A stretch of 64,000 bases of DNA from positions 33,315 to 97,314 of the forward strand of contig JAIQFL010000001.1 in the NCBI GenBank assembly GCA_020073365.1. Direction: 5' to 3'. Numbering within the stretch: the stretch's first letter is position 1; every line of letters starts with the position of its first letter. Made by a program: the position numbers and the translations under genes. Below, one piece after another: positions 35,992-43,748 of this stretch. A model generated the notes under the pieces. That model was not told the origin of the DNA and made no database searches. It worked only from the letters and a program-made list of their open reading frames with translations. Source of the stretch: Terriglobia bacterium. GTDB lineage: Bacteria; Acidobacteriota; Terriglobia; Bryobacterales; Bryobacteraceae.

Positions 35992-37461
35992 ATGAGCGTT
36001 GGACCGCTGCTTGACCTTATCCGATCTTCGACCCAAGAGTTCTGGGCCGAGCGTAACCGGAAAGCGTTCAGCGCTTTGTTTGGAAGTCCCGATGGGCGTT
36101 TTTCGAAGATCGCCGCCAAGGCTGTGACGCTTCGCGCACCGGAGATGAGCGCGGATTCCGGTGTTCCGTTCGCCGCTTACATTCACCCCTCTAATCCGCC
36201 CTCGGGGCCGTACAGCGGGCTCTCCTTTGTGATTTTCCCGGTTACTGGCCAGCCCTGCCTGATCGGATTGGTGGTCGGAACGCAGGGACTGGCGCCGGAC
36301 GAAGCCATTCTCGGACGGCCGGGACATGCCCGCAAAGTGCAGGCGATCTGTTCCTGGCTCAGCCACCAGGGCAACGGGGGTCTGGTTGCCTGGGCGAAGC
36401 AGGACCCCACGCGGACTGATCTGCCGGTCCCGGAAATTGTCACGAAGGCATGGCCAGCCTACAAGGCTGTGTTCGAGCGCTACGGCAAAGAAATCTATGC
36501 ACTCTATTGTCCAACCGCCGATGAGACCAAGACGGAAACGGCTTTGACCGCCTTTCTGGACCTCTTTTTTGAAGAACGCGGTCATCAGCCGCTTGCTGGT
36601 TGTGACCCCGGCTGCCGAGCGATCCGGGCCGGTTGGTTCGAGCACCTGATGCCGAGCGTGGAACGCCGACAGGTTCGAGATCTACTTGCTACCAGGCGCT
36701 ACGCGATTGTCCAGGGACCGCCCGGCACGGGCAAGACAAGGATGGCCATCGACCTCTTGCGAGAGGACTACGGCGGCCGGGGGCGAAGCATTCAGTTTCA
36801 TCCGAACACGACCTACGAAAACTTCATCGGCGGCCTTGCGCCGGTGTACGCCGCCGGTGAGTTGGGTTTTCGCTTTACGCCAGTGGCCGGTTTCCTGATG
36901 GACGCCGCTAGCCAGGCCCTGCGGGACCCCTCGCACAATCACCTTCTGCACATTGACGAGATCAATCGCGCGGATCTCGGGAAGATCCTCGGGGAAGCCA
37001 TCTTCCTGTTGGAGGCAACCAGCAACTCCGAACGAAGGATCGACCTGCCTTTCGACTTCGGCGAGCCCTTCCACCGCACGTTTTTTCTGCCTGTGAACCT
37101 GCACATCCTCGGCACGATGAACAGCGCCGATCGCAGTATCGCGATTGTTGACGTCGCAGTCCGGCGGCGGTTTGCGTTCGTTTCGTTGTGGCCGAGGATG
37201 AGCGTCGTCGAACAGCATGGATGCCTGACCATGCAAAAGGCGTTTCAGGATCTGGTGTCCATCTTCATTGAGCACGCCTCGGACGACGCGTTTCCGTTGG
37301 TACCCGGTCACTCGTACTTTCTGGAATCCAACGAGGAACGGGCGAAGGAGAGCCTGCGGGTCAACCTCGCCCCGTTGTTGGAAGAATATCTGGCGCAGGG
37401 TTATATCGCTGGTTTCTCCGAACCGATCCGGGGTTATCTGCAGGAACTGCGAAGCTTGTGA
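35992..37461 (+). CDS. McrB-like AAA+ GTPase/ATPase of a methyl-directed restriction system
   Basis: A 489-residue motor subunit of a McrBC-type (type IV) restriction system. Residues 1-230 are a specificity domain that I do not recognise in detail but which includes a DUF3578-like stretch (FVIFPVTGQPCLIGLVVGTQG). The AAA+ domain has Walker A GPPGTGKT (242-249), HIDEINRADLGK in place of the usual Walker B, and GTMNSADRSIAIVDVAVRRRF, the McrB sensor/arginine-finger signature. It overlaps the McrC-like gene by 4 bases. Such systems cut DNA carrying modified cytosines, typically from phages. Confidence 0.9.
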   Translation: MSVGPLLDLIRSSTQEFWAERNRKAFSALFGSPDGRFSKIAAKAVTLRAPEMSADSGVPFAAYIHPSNPPSGPYSGLSFVIFPVTGQPCLIGLVVGTQGLAPDEAILGRPGHARKVQAICSWLSHQGNGGLVAWAKQDPTRTDLPVPEIVTKAWPAYKAVFERYGKEIYALYCPTADETKTETALTAFLDLFFEERGHQPLAGCDPGCRAIRAGWFEHLMPSVERRQVRDLLATRRYAIVQGPPGTGKTRMAIDLLREDYGGRGRSIQFHPNTTYENFIGGLAPVYAAGELGFRFTPVAGFLMDAASQALRDPSHNHLLHIDEINRADLGKILGEAIFLLEATSNSERRIDLPFDFGEPFHRTFFLPVNLHILGTMNSADRSIAIVDVAVRRRFAFVSLWPRMSVVEQHGCLTMQKAFQDLVSIFIEHASDDAFPLVPGHSYFLESNEERAKESLRVNLAPLLEEYLAQGYIAGFSEPIRGYLQELRSL

Positions 37462-38888
37462 AGCGCCGAAACAGCCGGTACCACCGCGGGACATCGTCAC
37501 CCCTTTTGCCCCCGCCGAGAGCCCATGAAGTCTGTCTCGAATTGGAGGATCACTCCCTGGTGCGTCGGTCGGCAATTGATTTCTTCCAACTGCGCGGACA
37601 GCGCGACCCCCAGGCGCAGGCAGCCCGAATGGCGGAGCAGTTCGTGACGCAGAACCGCGCCTTGCTTTCGCTACTGGACGTCCGCATCGAACGGGACTAT
37701 GACGGCAGCGACGTGCGGCTTCTAATACAGGCCGGAAGTGCTGTGGGCGCCATCCCTCTGTTCTCGCCAACCACAGCCCGTCCGGACTACGGTCTGGTAG
37801 TCCAGCCTCGATTTCCCTGGGCCGGCATTGGACCGATGTTGTCCGAGATGGGATGGCGTGTAAGCCCTGCGCCCCTTCGCCTGCCGCTTCTTCGCCGTTC
37901 CGAGCGGCGGGTGCCCCTGTGGGTGCTGTCCTTCATGATACTGGTCCGACTGAAGGCGCTTCTCGATTCACTCAATCGCCGATTTGAAATCACCACCGAA
38001 ATACGCCGCGCGCCCCGCGGGACGGTCGACTGGGCTCAATATGCCATGAGGAGCTTGCCCAGGGCGAATGCTTTGGCCCTACCGTGTACGTTTCCGGATC
38101 TTCGTGATGATCGATTCCTCAAAGGAGCGGTTCGGCACAGCCTGGAGCGACAACTGCGTGCGCTCGAAACACAGAAGGAGCAGGGAGCCTTTGTCCACCG
38201 GCTGATGGAGCTGGGGCAGCAGCTCCTGAGACGCGTTCAAATGGTGCCTGCGTATGTTCCGTCCCCGGCGACCCTGGGGGCCTGGTTGCAGCGGCCGATG
38301 CGCACGGAGCAGTTCGTAAATGGATTGCAGGCGATAGAATGGACGGTCGAGGAACGGGGACTGGCGGGTCTGAGCGACCTCGAGGGCATACCCTGGACTA
38401 TGCCCATGGACCAGTTCTTCGAGGCCTGGGTCGAGACCGTATTCCGCGTTGTCGTGCAGCGCACCGGGGGCCAAATGACGGTCGGCCGGAAGCGGGAGAC
38501 GACACATCCGATCATTTGGGAACCCACCTACCTCGGTTCGCAGAAATCGCTGGTGCCGGACATCTGGCTGGAATGGGACTCCACAACGTTGATCGTGGAT
38601 GCGAAGTACAAACGGCACTGGGAGGAGTTCCAGCACCAGTCGTGGTCGAATGTGGAAGAGCGGTTGCGCGAACAGCACCGTAACGACCTGCTGCAAGTCC
38701 TGGCCTACGCCAACCTGGCCCGCACGTCGACAGTGATCGCGTGTCTCGCCTATCCGTGCTCATCGGTGAGTTGGGACTCGTTGCGTGAGCGGGGGCGACT
38801 CATCCACAAGGCGGAGCTGACGGTGGGATCCCGGTCGCTGCATCTGTGGCTCACCGCGCGCCGATGGCCGCAGCGGCTGAACGAGTAG
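37458..38888 (+). CDS. McrC-like nuclease subunit of a methyl-directed restriction system
   Basis: A 476-residue partner of the McrB-like protein; its GTG start overlaps the previous stop (GTGA). The C-terminal third has the PD-(D/E)XK nuclease core LVPDIWLEW...LIVDAKYKRHW (Asp, then Asp-x-Lys). The rest is the usual weakly conserved McrC N-terminus that stimulates McrB hydrolysis. The pair is isolated from other defence genes and lies against a flagellar operon, which suggests acquisition by transfer; base composition does not stand out by eye. Confidence 0.85.
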   Translation: MKRRNSRYHRGTSSPLLPPPRAHEVCLELEDHSLVRRSAIDFFQLRGQRDPQAQAARMAEQFVTQNRALLSLLDVRIERDYDGSDVRLLIQAGSAVGAIPLFSPTTARPDYGLVVQPRFPWAGIGPMLSEMGWRVSPAPLRLPLLRRSERRVPLWVLSFMILVRLKALLDSLNRRFEITTEIRRAPRGTVDWAQYAMRSLPRANALALPCTFPDLRDDRFLKGAVRHSLERQLRALETQKEQGAFVHRLMELGQQLLRRVQMVPAYVPSPATLGAWLQRPMRTEQFVNGLQAIEWTVEERGLAGLSDLEGIPWTMPMDQFFEAWVETVFRVVVQRTGGQMTVGRKRETTHPIIWEPTYLGSQKSLVPDIWLEWDSTTLIVDAKYKRHWEEFQHQSWSNVEERLREQHRNDLLQVLAYANLARTSTVIACLAYPCSSVSWDSLRERGRLIHKAELTVGSRSLHLWLTARRWPQRLNE

Positions 38889-39098
38889 CGGTCCCCTTGG
38901 CTGAGGAGCTTCGATCGGCTCTGCTGTAGATCGTATTCCCAGGTACATGGCCGCTGCGCACCAGGATGCTTGCCGCCCGGCGGCCGTGCGTTCCTTGGTC
39001 CTGGTTGTCACGCTCCAGCCTCCAGGCCCTGGGGGGCTCCGGTTACCCTCTGGACTTTGGCGACGAAATGGTTGACACTTCACCCTGGAGGTAGTGAC
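38889..39098. other. Intergenic stretch before the GlsB-like gene
   Basis: About 210 bases with no supported gene. A TTGACA hexamer at 39072-39077 lies too close to the ribosome site for its own -10 box to fit upstream of the start, so no promoter is called. Confidence 0.35.
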
Positions 39099-39377
39099 AT
39101 GCTGCACATGATCGGACACATGATTTTTGGTCTGGTGATCGGACTTCTTGCGCGCGCGGTTATGCCGGGCCGCCAACACATGGGATTGATCATGACCATG
39201 CTGCTCGGCCTGGTGGGCGCATGGGTTGGCGGACTGATCGGGCGCGCGGTGGGCATGTACCCACCGGGCCATCCCGCGGGGTTTTTGATGGCCTTGCTCG
39301 GAGCCGTCGCGGTGCTCTTGCTCTACTCGTGGGCGGTGAGCTCCTCGGCAGCGTTGATCTTGTTGCAGTTCACGTAA
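39099..39377 (+). CDS. GlsB/YeaQ/YmgE-family small membrane protein
   Basis: A 92-residue integral membrane protein with three hydrophobic segments (MIGHMIFGLVIGLLARAVMP; LIMTMLLGLVGAWVGGLIGR; GFLMALLGAVAVLLLYSWAV). The LIGLLARAVMPG and GAWVGGLIGR pieces match the transglycosylase-associated (GlsB) family, induced by envelope stress in several bacteria; biochemical role unknown. Start chosen at 39099 behind a GGAGG site; the frame is open upstream but without initiation signals. Confidence 0.88.
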   Translation: MLHMIGHMIFGLVIGLLARAVMPGRQHMGLIMTMLLGLVGAWVGGLIGRAVGMYPPGHPAGFLMALLGAVAVLLLYSWAVSSSAALILLQFT

Positions 39378-39719
39378 GTGGAACGTGTAACGATGCTCGC
39401 GGGATGTCTGGAGACCTCATCGCCGGCGCCGCGCCGCCACCCTGGCCGTAGCGTGAGCCTCGGGAATATCTTCCTCGGCACCGGGGATCTCACGCCACGA
39501 CTGCAGGTCACGGGTTCGCCGAAACCGCGGGAACGTCGCGCAAGCCATGAATGCCTTCGACAATGGCCTGAGCCCGGTGGCGCAATGGTCTAAACCAGTT
39601 TCGATACGCTGCCATCGCCCTCCGCCGTGGCCCCCATCCGTAGCGTTGGCGCCTGGGACGGACCCCAAGGTGGCACATTTTCGCCCTTGTGGCGGCGTGC
39701 CGGGTATAATCAGCGGACG
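39378..39719. other. Intergenic stretch of 342 bases, no gene recognised
   Basis: Short open frames on both strands are rich in Arg/Pro and show no recognisable family. Only the promoter of the following glycosylase gene is clear at its right end. Confidence 0.4.
39705..39710 (+). promoter_or_regulatory. -10 box of the Nth-like gene, near-leaderless
   Basis: A perfect TATAAT ends 9 bases before the ATG, so transcription would begin within two or three bases of the start codon. No Shine-Dalgarno fits. Confidence 0.55.
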
Positions 39720-40388
39720 ATGCCCGAGTTCAAAAACCTGATTGCGCGTCTGAAGCGCCACTACGGAGATCCCAAGCTGCCTCCGGCGCGGGGGCCATTC
39801 GAATTGGTGATGTGGGAGAACGCGTGCTACCTGCTGTCGGACGAGCGGCGCGCGGCGGTATTCGAAGGACTGCGCGCGCAAGTGGGCCTGAGCGCCGGCG
39901 CGATTTGGAAGGCCGACAAGGAAATCCTGCTCCCACTGGCCAGGATGGGTGGTATGCGTCCGGAGACTCGGGTCTTCCGCTGGCGCGAAATCGCGCGCAT
40001 CACCCTGAGCCAGTTCGACGGGGATCTGGACCGGGTCCTACAGGAACCGTACGCGAAGGCCAAGAAGGCGTTGAAGCAATTTCCGAGCATTGGAGACCCG
40101 GGCGCGGAGAAGATCCTGCTCTTCTGCGGGGTGCACGCGGGGCTGCCGCTCGACTGGAACGGGAACCGCGTGCTGATCCGCGTGGGCTATGGAAGGGCCC
40201 AGAAGAACTACGGCGCTCAGTACCGCTCCGTGCAGGAAGCCTTGGCCGGAGAGCTGCCGCGCGACCCCGCCTGGCTGGCGCGCGCCCACCTTCTTCTACG
40301 GGAGCACGGCAAAAAGCTATGCCGGAACAATGCGCCTCTGTGCCACGAATGTCCCGCGGCGGACCTGTGCTCGTTCGCGAAGAAGTGA
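39720..40388 (+). CDS. Endonuclease III-family DNA glycosylase (HhH-GPD) with iron-sulfur loop
   Basis: A 222-residue base-excision repair protein. It ends with the four-cysteine cluster loop C-x6-C-x2-C-x5-C (LCRNNAPLCHECPAADLC), as in Nth and MutY. The helix-hairpin-helix reads FPSIGDPGAEKIL and the catalytic Asp lies in LPLDWNGNRVLIRVG. The Lys that makes Nth a lyase (GxGRKTA) is replaced by Pro here (SIGDPGA), which suggests a glycosylase without beta-lyase activity. Start chosen at 39720 (MPEFKNLIARL); a longer frame begins at 39627 upstream of the -10 box. Confidence 0.85.
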   Translation: MPEFKNLIARLKRHYGDPKLPPARGPFELVMWENACYLLSDERRAAVFEGLRAQVGLSAGAIWKADKEILLPLARMGGMRPETRVFRWREIARITLSQFDGDLDRVLQEPYAKAKKALKQFPSIGDPGAEKILLFCGVHAGLPLDWNGNRVLIRVGYGRAQKNYGAQYRSVQEALAGELPRDPAWLARAHLLLREHGKKLCRNNAPLCHECPAADLCSFAKK

Positions 40389-40392
40389 GGTC

Positions 40393-40980
40393 TTACGAAC
40401 CCTTGCGGGCGGTCTGCGGCAGCACGCGATCGGTCTTCGGCAGCACCCTATAATGATGCCGTACCACGCCGTCCGGGAATCGGCGGGAAGAGACCAGGGC
40501 CAGCCGAACGGTGCGGCGCCGGGGCTCGATGAGCGGGATGCCTTCGCCGATGAAGACCGGGAGGACGTGGATGATGAACTCGTCGATCTCTCTCTCGTCC
40601 AGGAACGACGCGATCAGGCCGGCGCCGCCCATCATCATAATATCCTTGCCCGCTTGGGCGCGAATCCGTTTGGCGAACGCGGTGATGGGCTCGTTGACGA
40701 ACTCGACACCGGGCGCGGGGGTACCCGGCGGATGGTGCGTGAAGATGTAATTCTTCACCTTGAGGCCGAAGCCGCTCCCTACACCGCCGGTCATCTCGAG
40801 GCTCTGGTCATAGGTCTTGCGCCCCCACAAGATGGTATCGATGGTGCGGAAGAAGGCGCCCATCCCGTAATTGCCCTTCGGGCGCGGGCGGTCGAGCCAG
40901 TCCACGCTACCGTCGGCCCGCGCGATGTAGCCGTCGGCGCTGGTCGCAATGTAGGTCACAATCTTACGTTTTCGCTTCAT
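40393..40980 (-). CDS. RibD C-terminal-domain (dihydrofolate reductase-fold) protein
   Basis: A 195-residue NADPH-dependent reductase-like protein of the YwjB/YyaP type. Key pieces: IVTYIATSADGYIARADGSV at the start, IDTILWGRKTYDQSL, and MMMGGAGLIASFLDEREIDEF with the glycine-rich nucleotide site. It overlaps the upstream SDR gene by 17 bases, so both are made from one transcript under the TetR regulator. Substrate unknown; such proteins are common beside TetR regulators. Confidence 0.88.
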   Translation of the reverse strand: MKRKRKIVTYIATSADGYIARADGSVDWLDRPRPKGNYGMGAFFRTIDTILWGRKTYDQSLEMTGGVGSGFGLKVKNYIFTHHPPGTPAPGVEFVNEPITAFAKRIRAQAGKDIMMMGGAGLIASFLDEREIDEFIIHVLPVFIGEGIPLIEPRRRTVRLALVSSRRFPDGVVRHHYRVLPKTDRVLPQTARKGS

Positions 40981-41929
40981 CTCCGCCTCTCTGCTGAGCA
41001 GCCGCCCCTCGCGTTATCGTCCAGCGGAATCCGGTTTTTGACGATGCCTGGAAGTGTTCCTCGAAATTGAAGTGCCGGCCCAGGTCGGGGTGCGAGCCAT
41101 CGATGTCGGTGAACCCGTATTCGCGCGCCAGCCCCCAGGAACTGTACAGGCCGCCGGATTTTTCCAGCAGGCCAGGGTCTTGAGCGAGCGCAGCGATCGC
41201 CCGGCCAACGAAAAACGGCGTTTCCGACGCCAGGAAGTTGGGATCCTTCCGGGCACCCTCGCGCCAAGTCGCCTCGGTCACGCCGAAGTGATCGAGCGCG
41301 TATTCGGTTCGCATGTACCCCGGAGTGACCGCGACCGCCGCCACGCCATGCCGGTACAGATCTTCCGCCATGGCGAAGGCTAACCGGCTGACCGAGATCT
41401 TGACCAGGTCATAGAAGAGCGTGGCACGATAGTCCAGCGTGTCTCCGTCGCCGACCTCCACAATGAGCCCGCCGCGCCGCTCGATCATCAGGGGCGCGGC
41501 GTACCGGCAGGTGACGATGTGGGAGTTGAAGCCGTTGCGGAGCATCCAGAATCCCTTCTCGAGGTCCAGTTTCCAGAAGGGCGTCCACTCGTGAGTCTCG
41601 CCCTCGGAGATGTCGTTGACCAGCACGTCGAGGCGCCCCTGTTCGTGGCGCACGCGTTCGACCAGCGCTTCCACCTGCTCTGGCACGAGGTGATCGGTGG
41701 GAACCGGAATGCCGTGTCCGCCGCAGCGCGCGACCATTTCGGCGGTCTCGTCGATGGTCGCGGGACGGCCGGCGTAAAGGCCCGTCGTGGAGGGGCGTTG
41801 GCGGGTGCTGCGGCCGGAGCAGTAGACGGTGGCGCCCGCCTCCCCCAGCATGCAGGCGATTCCGCGCCCGGCGCCGCGGGTGGCGCCGGCGACGATGGCG
41901 ACCCGGCCTTCGAGGCCTGTCCTCTTCAT
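40964..41929 (-). CDS. Short-chain dehydrogenase/reductase
   Basis: A 321-residue NAD(P)-dependent oxidoreductase. The cofactor site is VAGATRGAGRGIACMLGEAG, followed by VYCSGRS; NDIS stands at the NNAG position. The catalytic Tyr lies in FYDLVKISVSRLA (Y-D-L-V-K, the YxxxK motif). It is longer than classical SDRs (about 250) because of an insertion near THEWTPFWKLD and a C-terminal extension. It is divergent from a TetR regulator with a shared operator, so it probably acts on the ligand that the regulator senses. Confidence 0.9.
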   Translation of the reverse strand: MKRTGLEGRVAIVAGATRGAGRGIACMLGEAGATVYCSGRSTRQRPSTTGLYAGRPATIDETAEMVARCGGHGIPVPTDHLVPEQVEALVERVRHEQGRLDVLVNDISEGETHEWTPFWKLDLEKGFWMLRNGFNSHIVTCRYAAPLMIERRGGLIVEVGDGDTLDYRATLFYDLVKISVSRLAFAMAEDLYRHGVAAVAVTPGYMRTEYALDHFGVTEATWREGARKDPNFLASETPFFVGRAIAALAQDPGLLEKSGGLYSSWGLAREYGFTDIDGSHPDLGRHFNFEEHFQASSKTGFRWTITRGAAAQQRGGDEAKT

Positions 41930-41950
41930 GGAGCGACCTTACCTTCGGCG

Positions 41951-41979
41951 AATATAACCGTTCGTTCATTTATTGTCAA
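41951..41979 (-). promoter_or_regulatory. Strong sigma-70 promoter of the SDR operon with operator in its spacer
   Basis: Read on the minus strand: TTGACA (41974-41979), 17-base spacer, TATATT (41951-41956). The 41954-41971 arm of the long inverted repeat fills the spacer and -10, so a bound repressor would block polymerase. Confidence 0.75.
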
Positions 41980-42017
41980 GCAGAAAAATGACAGCAGAAA
42001 AATGAACGGGCGTTTAT
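41954..42017. promoter_or_regulatory. Inverted-repeat operator pair for the TetR regulator
   Basis: ATAACCGTTCGTTCATTT (41954-41971) and AAATGAACGGGCGTTTAT (42000-42017) are inverted copies that agree at 15 of 18 positions. One arm covers the SDR promoter and the other abuts the -10 box of the regulator. Between them the word CAGAAAAATGA occurs twice as a direct repeat (41981-41991, 41995-42005). Confidence 0.7.
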
Positions 42018-42020
42018 AAT
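42015..42020 (+). promoter_or_regulatory. -10 box of the tetR-type gene, leaderless
   Basis: A perfect TATAAT ends 6 bases before the ATG at 42027; the transcript would start at the A of the start codon. It overlaps the right operator arm. Confidence 0.6.
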
Positions 42021-42026
42021 GGCACC

Positions 42027-42680
42027 ATGAGCCGCCCGAAAACCACCCCGGACGCAGAAGTTCTGGCCGCCGCATACCGCGTGATCTCGCGGATCGGTCC
42101 GGCGCGGCTTACGCTGGCCGAAGTAGCGGCGGAAGCCGGGCTGTCGCCAGCCACGTTGCTCCAGCGCTTTGGCTCCAAGAGGGGATTGCTGCTGGCCGCC
42201 GCCGGGCAAGGCATGGCCGGCGTCGAGGAGTGTTTTGCGCGCATCCGTTCGGCGCATCGGTCTCCGCTGGGCGCGCTGTCGGCGTCGTTCGAAGAGATGA
42301 CGCACATGTGCGAGACGCCGGAGGCGATGGCCAACAGCCTGGCCTTCCTCGAGATCGATCTCACCGACCCGGATTTTCACCGGCTTGCCTGGGAGAATTC
42401 GCGGTCCATGCTGGCAGGTTACCGGGCGCTGCTCGACGAGGCGGTGGCCGCCCGCGAGATCGTGCCCTGCGACACGGCGCGCCTGGCGCGCGCCCTCAGT
42501 GCGCTCTGTGGCGGATCACTGCTGAGCTGGGCGATTCTCCGCGAAGGGACCGTAACCCAATGGCTGCGCGACGATCTCGACACGGTGCTCGGACCGCTTC
42601 GGGTTCGGCCCAGAAAAGTTCGACGCGCCGGCGGGGTGGCGGGGAAAGCCGGGACGCGCGCCAGGAAGCGCAAGAGATAG
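42027..42680 (+). CDS. TetR-family transcriptional regulator
   Basis: A 217-residue repressor. The helix-turn-helix is in residues 27-46 (LTLAEVAAEAGLSPATLLQRFGSK, whose recognition helix is SPATLLQRF). The C-terminal ligand-binding helices are variable, and the protein ends with a basic tail (RPRKVRRAGG...RARKRKR). It is divergent from the SDR-reductase operon and shares an inverted-repeat operator with it, a standard autoregulated arrangement. Inducer unknown. Confidence 0.92.
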   Translation: MSRPKTTPDAEVLAAAYRVISRIGPARLTLAEVAAEAGLSPATLLQRFGSKRGLLLAAAGQGMAGVEECFARIRSAHRSPLGALSASFEEMTHMCETPEAMANSLAFLEIDLTDPDFHRLAWENSRSMLAGYRALLDEAVAAREIVPCDTARLARALSALCGGSLLSWAILREGTVTQWLRDDLDTVLGPLRVRPRKVRRAGGVAGKAGTRARKRKR

Positions 42681-42759
42681 ATGTTGGACTGGCTATGCGT
42701 CGCGGTCAAGCGGGGGGAGGCTACTAATCTTCTGGCGCGAGACTGACGATCTGTGCGAT

Positions 42760-43056
42760 GTGACGATTGACGAAGGGTTGATCCGCGATGTGTTCCTCAG
42801 GGCCAGCCCCGCGGATCTCGAACAGGTGCTCACGGCTATCGAAGCCTACCGGATTTGTGTGACGACCTTACACAAGCTCGAGCGTAAGCCGGAGTTACGC
42901 CACCAACAGGAGCAGGTGATGGAATGCGCGGAATCCTGCGAAAGGGCGCTCGTGGCGTACGCCGCTACGGGATGCTGGAAGGAGTTTCGATATCCGCCTG
43001 CCTGGCAGACCACGGATTTCGAGAAGGCCCATCTGGTCTTGGTGATTGAGTGGTGA
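42760..43056 (+). CDS. Hypothetical small protein
   Basis: A 98-residue frame starting at GTG, mostly helical with two cysteines in VMECAESCERALVAY and a tryptophan-rich end (CWKEFRYPPAW). No family recognised. Composition looks protein-like and no better frame covers it, but there is no clear ribosome site, and an upstream frame end leaves the start uncertain. Treat as possible. Confidence 0.4.
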   Translation: MTIDEGLIRDVFLRASPADLEQVLTAIEAYRICVTTLHKLERKPELRHQQEQVMECAESCERALVAYAATGCWKEFRYPPAWQTTDFEKAHLVLVIEW

Positions 43057-43106
43057 GGGATAGAAGCGGATGGGCCATCTCACCCGATGGCCCATGCCGC
43101 GCCGTA

Positions 43107-43280
43107 TCACTGCACGTTGGCAGTGATAATGGAACTGATCCTAGTAACACGGTGCCTGCGGTGGTGCGCAAAACCGGATTGCCGCCACCGCCGCAACTGC
43201 CGCCATGCCAGCCAGGGCGTACTCGACGAGATCCTGGCCTTGGCAGTCCTCCAGATTCTCAGCCTCGGGATGCGATCGTT
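43107..43280 (-). pseudogene. Frameshifted Flp pilin pseudogene
   Basis: On the minus strand one frame reads NLEDCQGQDLVEYALAGMAA and VAAVAAI, matching the Flp pilin nearby (DTQGQDLVEYALAAGMVAV). A second frame then gives RTTAGTV, and a third gives TRISSIITANVQ before a stop, matching LSTTIGTVFTKISSIIDANVK of the intact gene. So two frameshifts break a former pilin copy. The N-terminal part has no good start. Confidence 0.75.
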
Positions 43281-43433
43281 CGACCAGTACATTGGAAAGT
43301 AACTTCTCTCTGTCGCGCCCCGAGAGCCGGCGCTGTTTGGTTTGGTGCTTGCGAGTGGCGGGGAACCGCCCACCCGCGAAGTCTTACACGTCCGGGAGCA
43401 TCCCGGCGGGAATCCGCGTGGAATGTGTTAGCG

Positions 43434-43610
43434 CTACTTCACGTTGGCGTCGATGATCGAGGAGATTTTCGTGAACACAGTCCCGATGGTCGTGCTGAGC
43501 GTGGGCATCGCCGCCACAGCCGCCACGGCTACCATTCCAGCAGCTAGAGCGTATTCGACCAGGTCCTGTCCTTGTGTATCGTTCCAGAAATTCTTGATGT
43601 AGAGTTTCAT
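43434..43610 (-). CDS. Flp-type pilin
   Basis: A 58-residue class IVb prepilin too short for usual gene calls. It reads MKLYIKNFWNDTQGQDLVEY and continues with a hydrophobic segment (ALAAGMVAVAAVAAM). The prepilin peptidase site is Gly14-Gln15 with Glu19 and Tyr20 as the conserved E-Y pair. Mature Flp subunits build tight-adherence pili. It is 138 bases downstream of tadZ on the same strand; the rest of the tad machinery is not in this window. AGGAAAAACGAAA precedes the ATG as a modest ribosome site. Confidence 0.9.
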   Translation of the reverse strand: MKLYIKNFWNDTQGQDLVEYALAAGMVAVAAVAAMPTLSTTIGTVFTKISSIIDANVK

Positions 43611-43687
43611 TTTCGTTTTTCCTGCGTTGTTTTTGGACTTTCCCTCGATTCCTTGGGAAACTCCCTCGATCTCGACAGTAACAGCAC

Positions 43688-43747
43688 GGGCGCTCTCGGT
43701 ACATCCGTAGGAGAACCTATTTCCTGGGTTCTTTCACCTGAGCGCCC
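43688..43747 (-). promoter_or_regulatory. Nested hairpin between tadZ and flp
   Basis: Outer arms GGGCGCTC and GAGCGCCC enclose an inner stem GAACCTATT...GGGTTC. It begins right after the tadZ stop. No T run follows, so it may modulate or process the transcript between tadZ and the pilin gene more than terminate it. Confidence 0.45.
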
Positions 43748-43748
43748 A

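Noticed and set aside
39072..39077. TTGACA as -35 box of the GlsB-like gene
   Set aside because: A -10 box at 17 bases would fall on the ribosome site and start codon, where no match exists.
39378..39593. 71-codon plus-strand frame after the GlsB-like gene
   Set aside because: No ribosome site, no family, Arg/Pro-rich; left as intergenic.
43087..43302. 71-codon plus-strand frame with CRHRRNCRH
   Set aside because: It is the complement of the pilin pseudogene; the minus-strand pilin match explains the region better.
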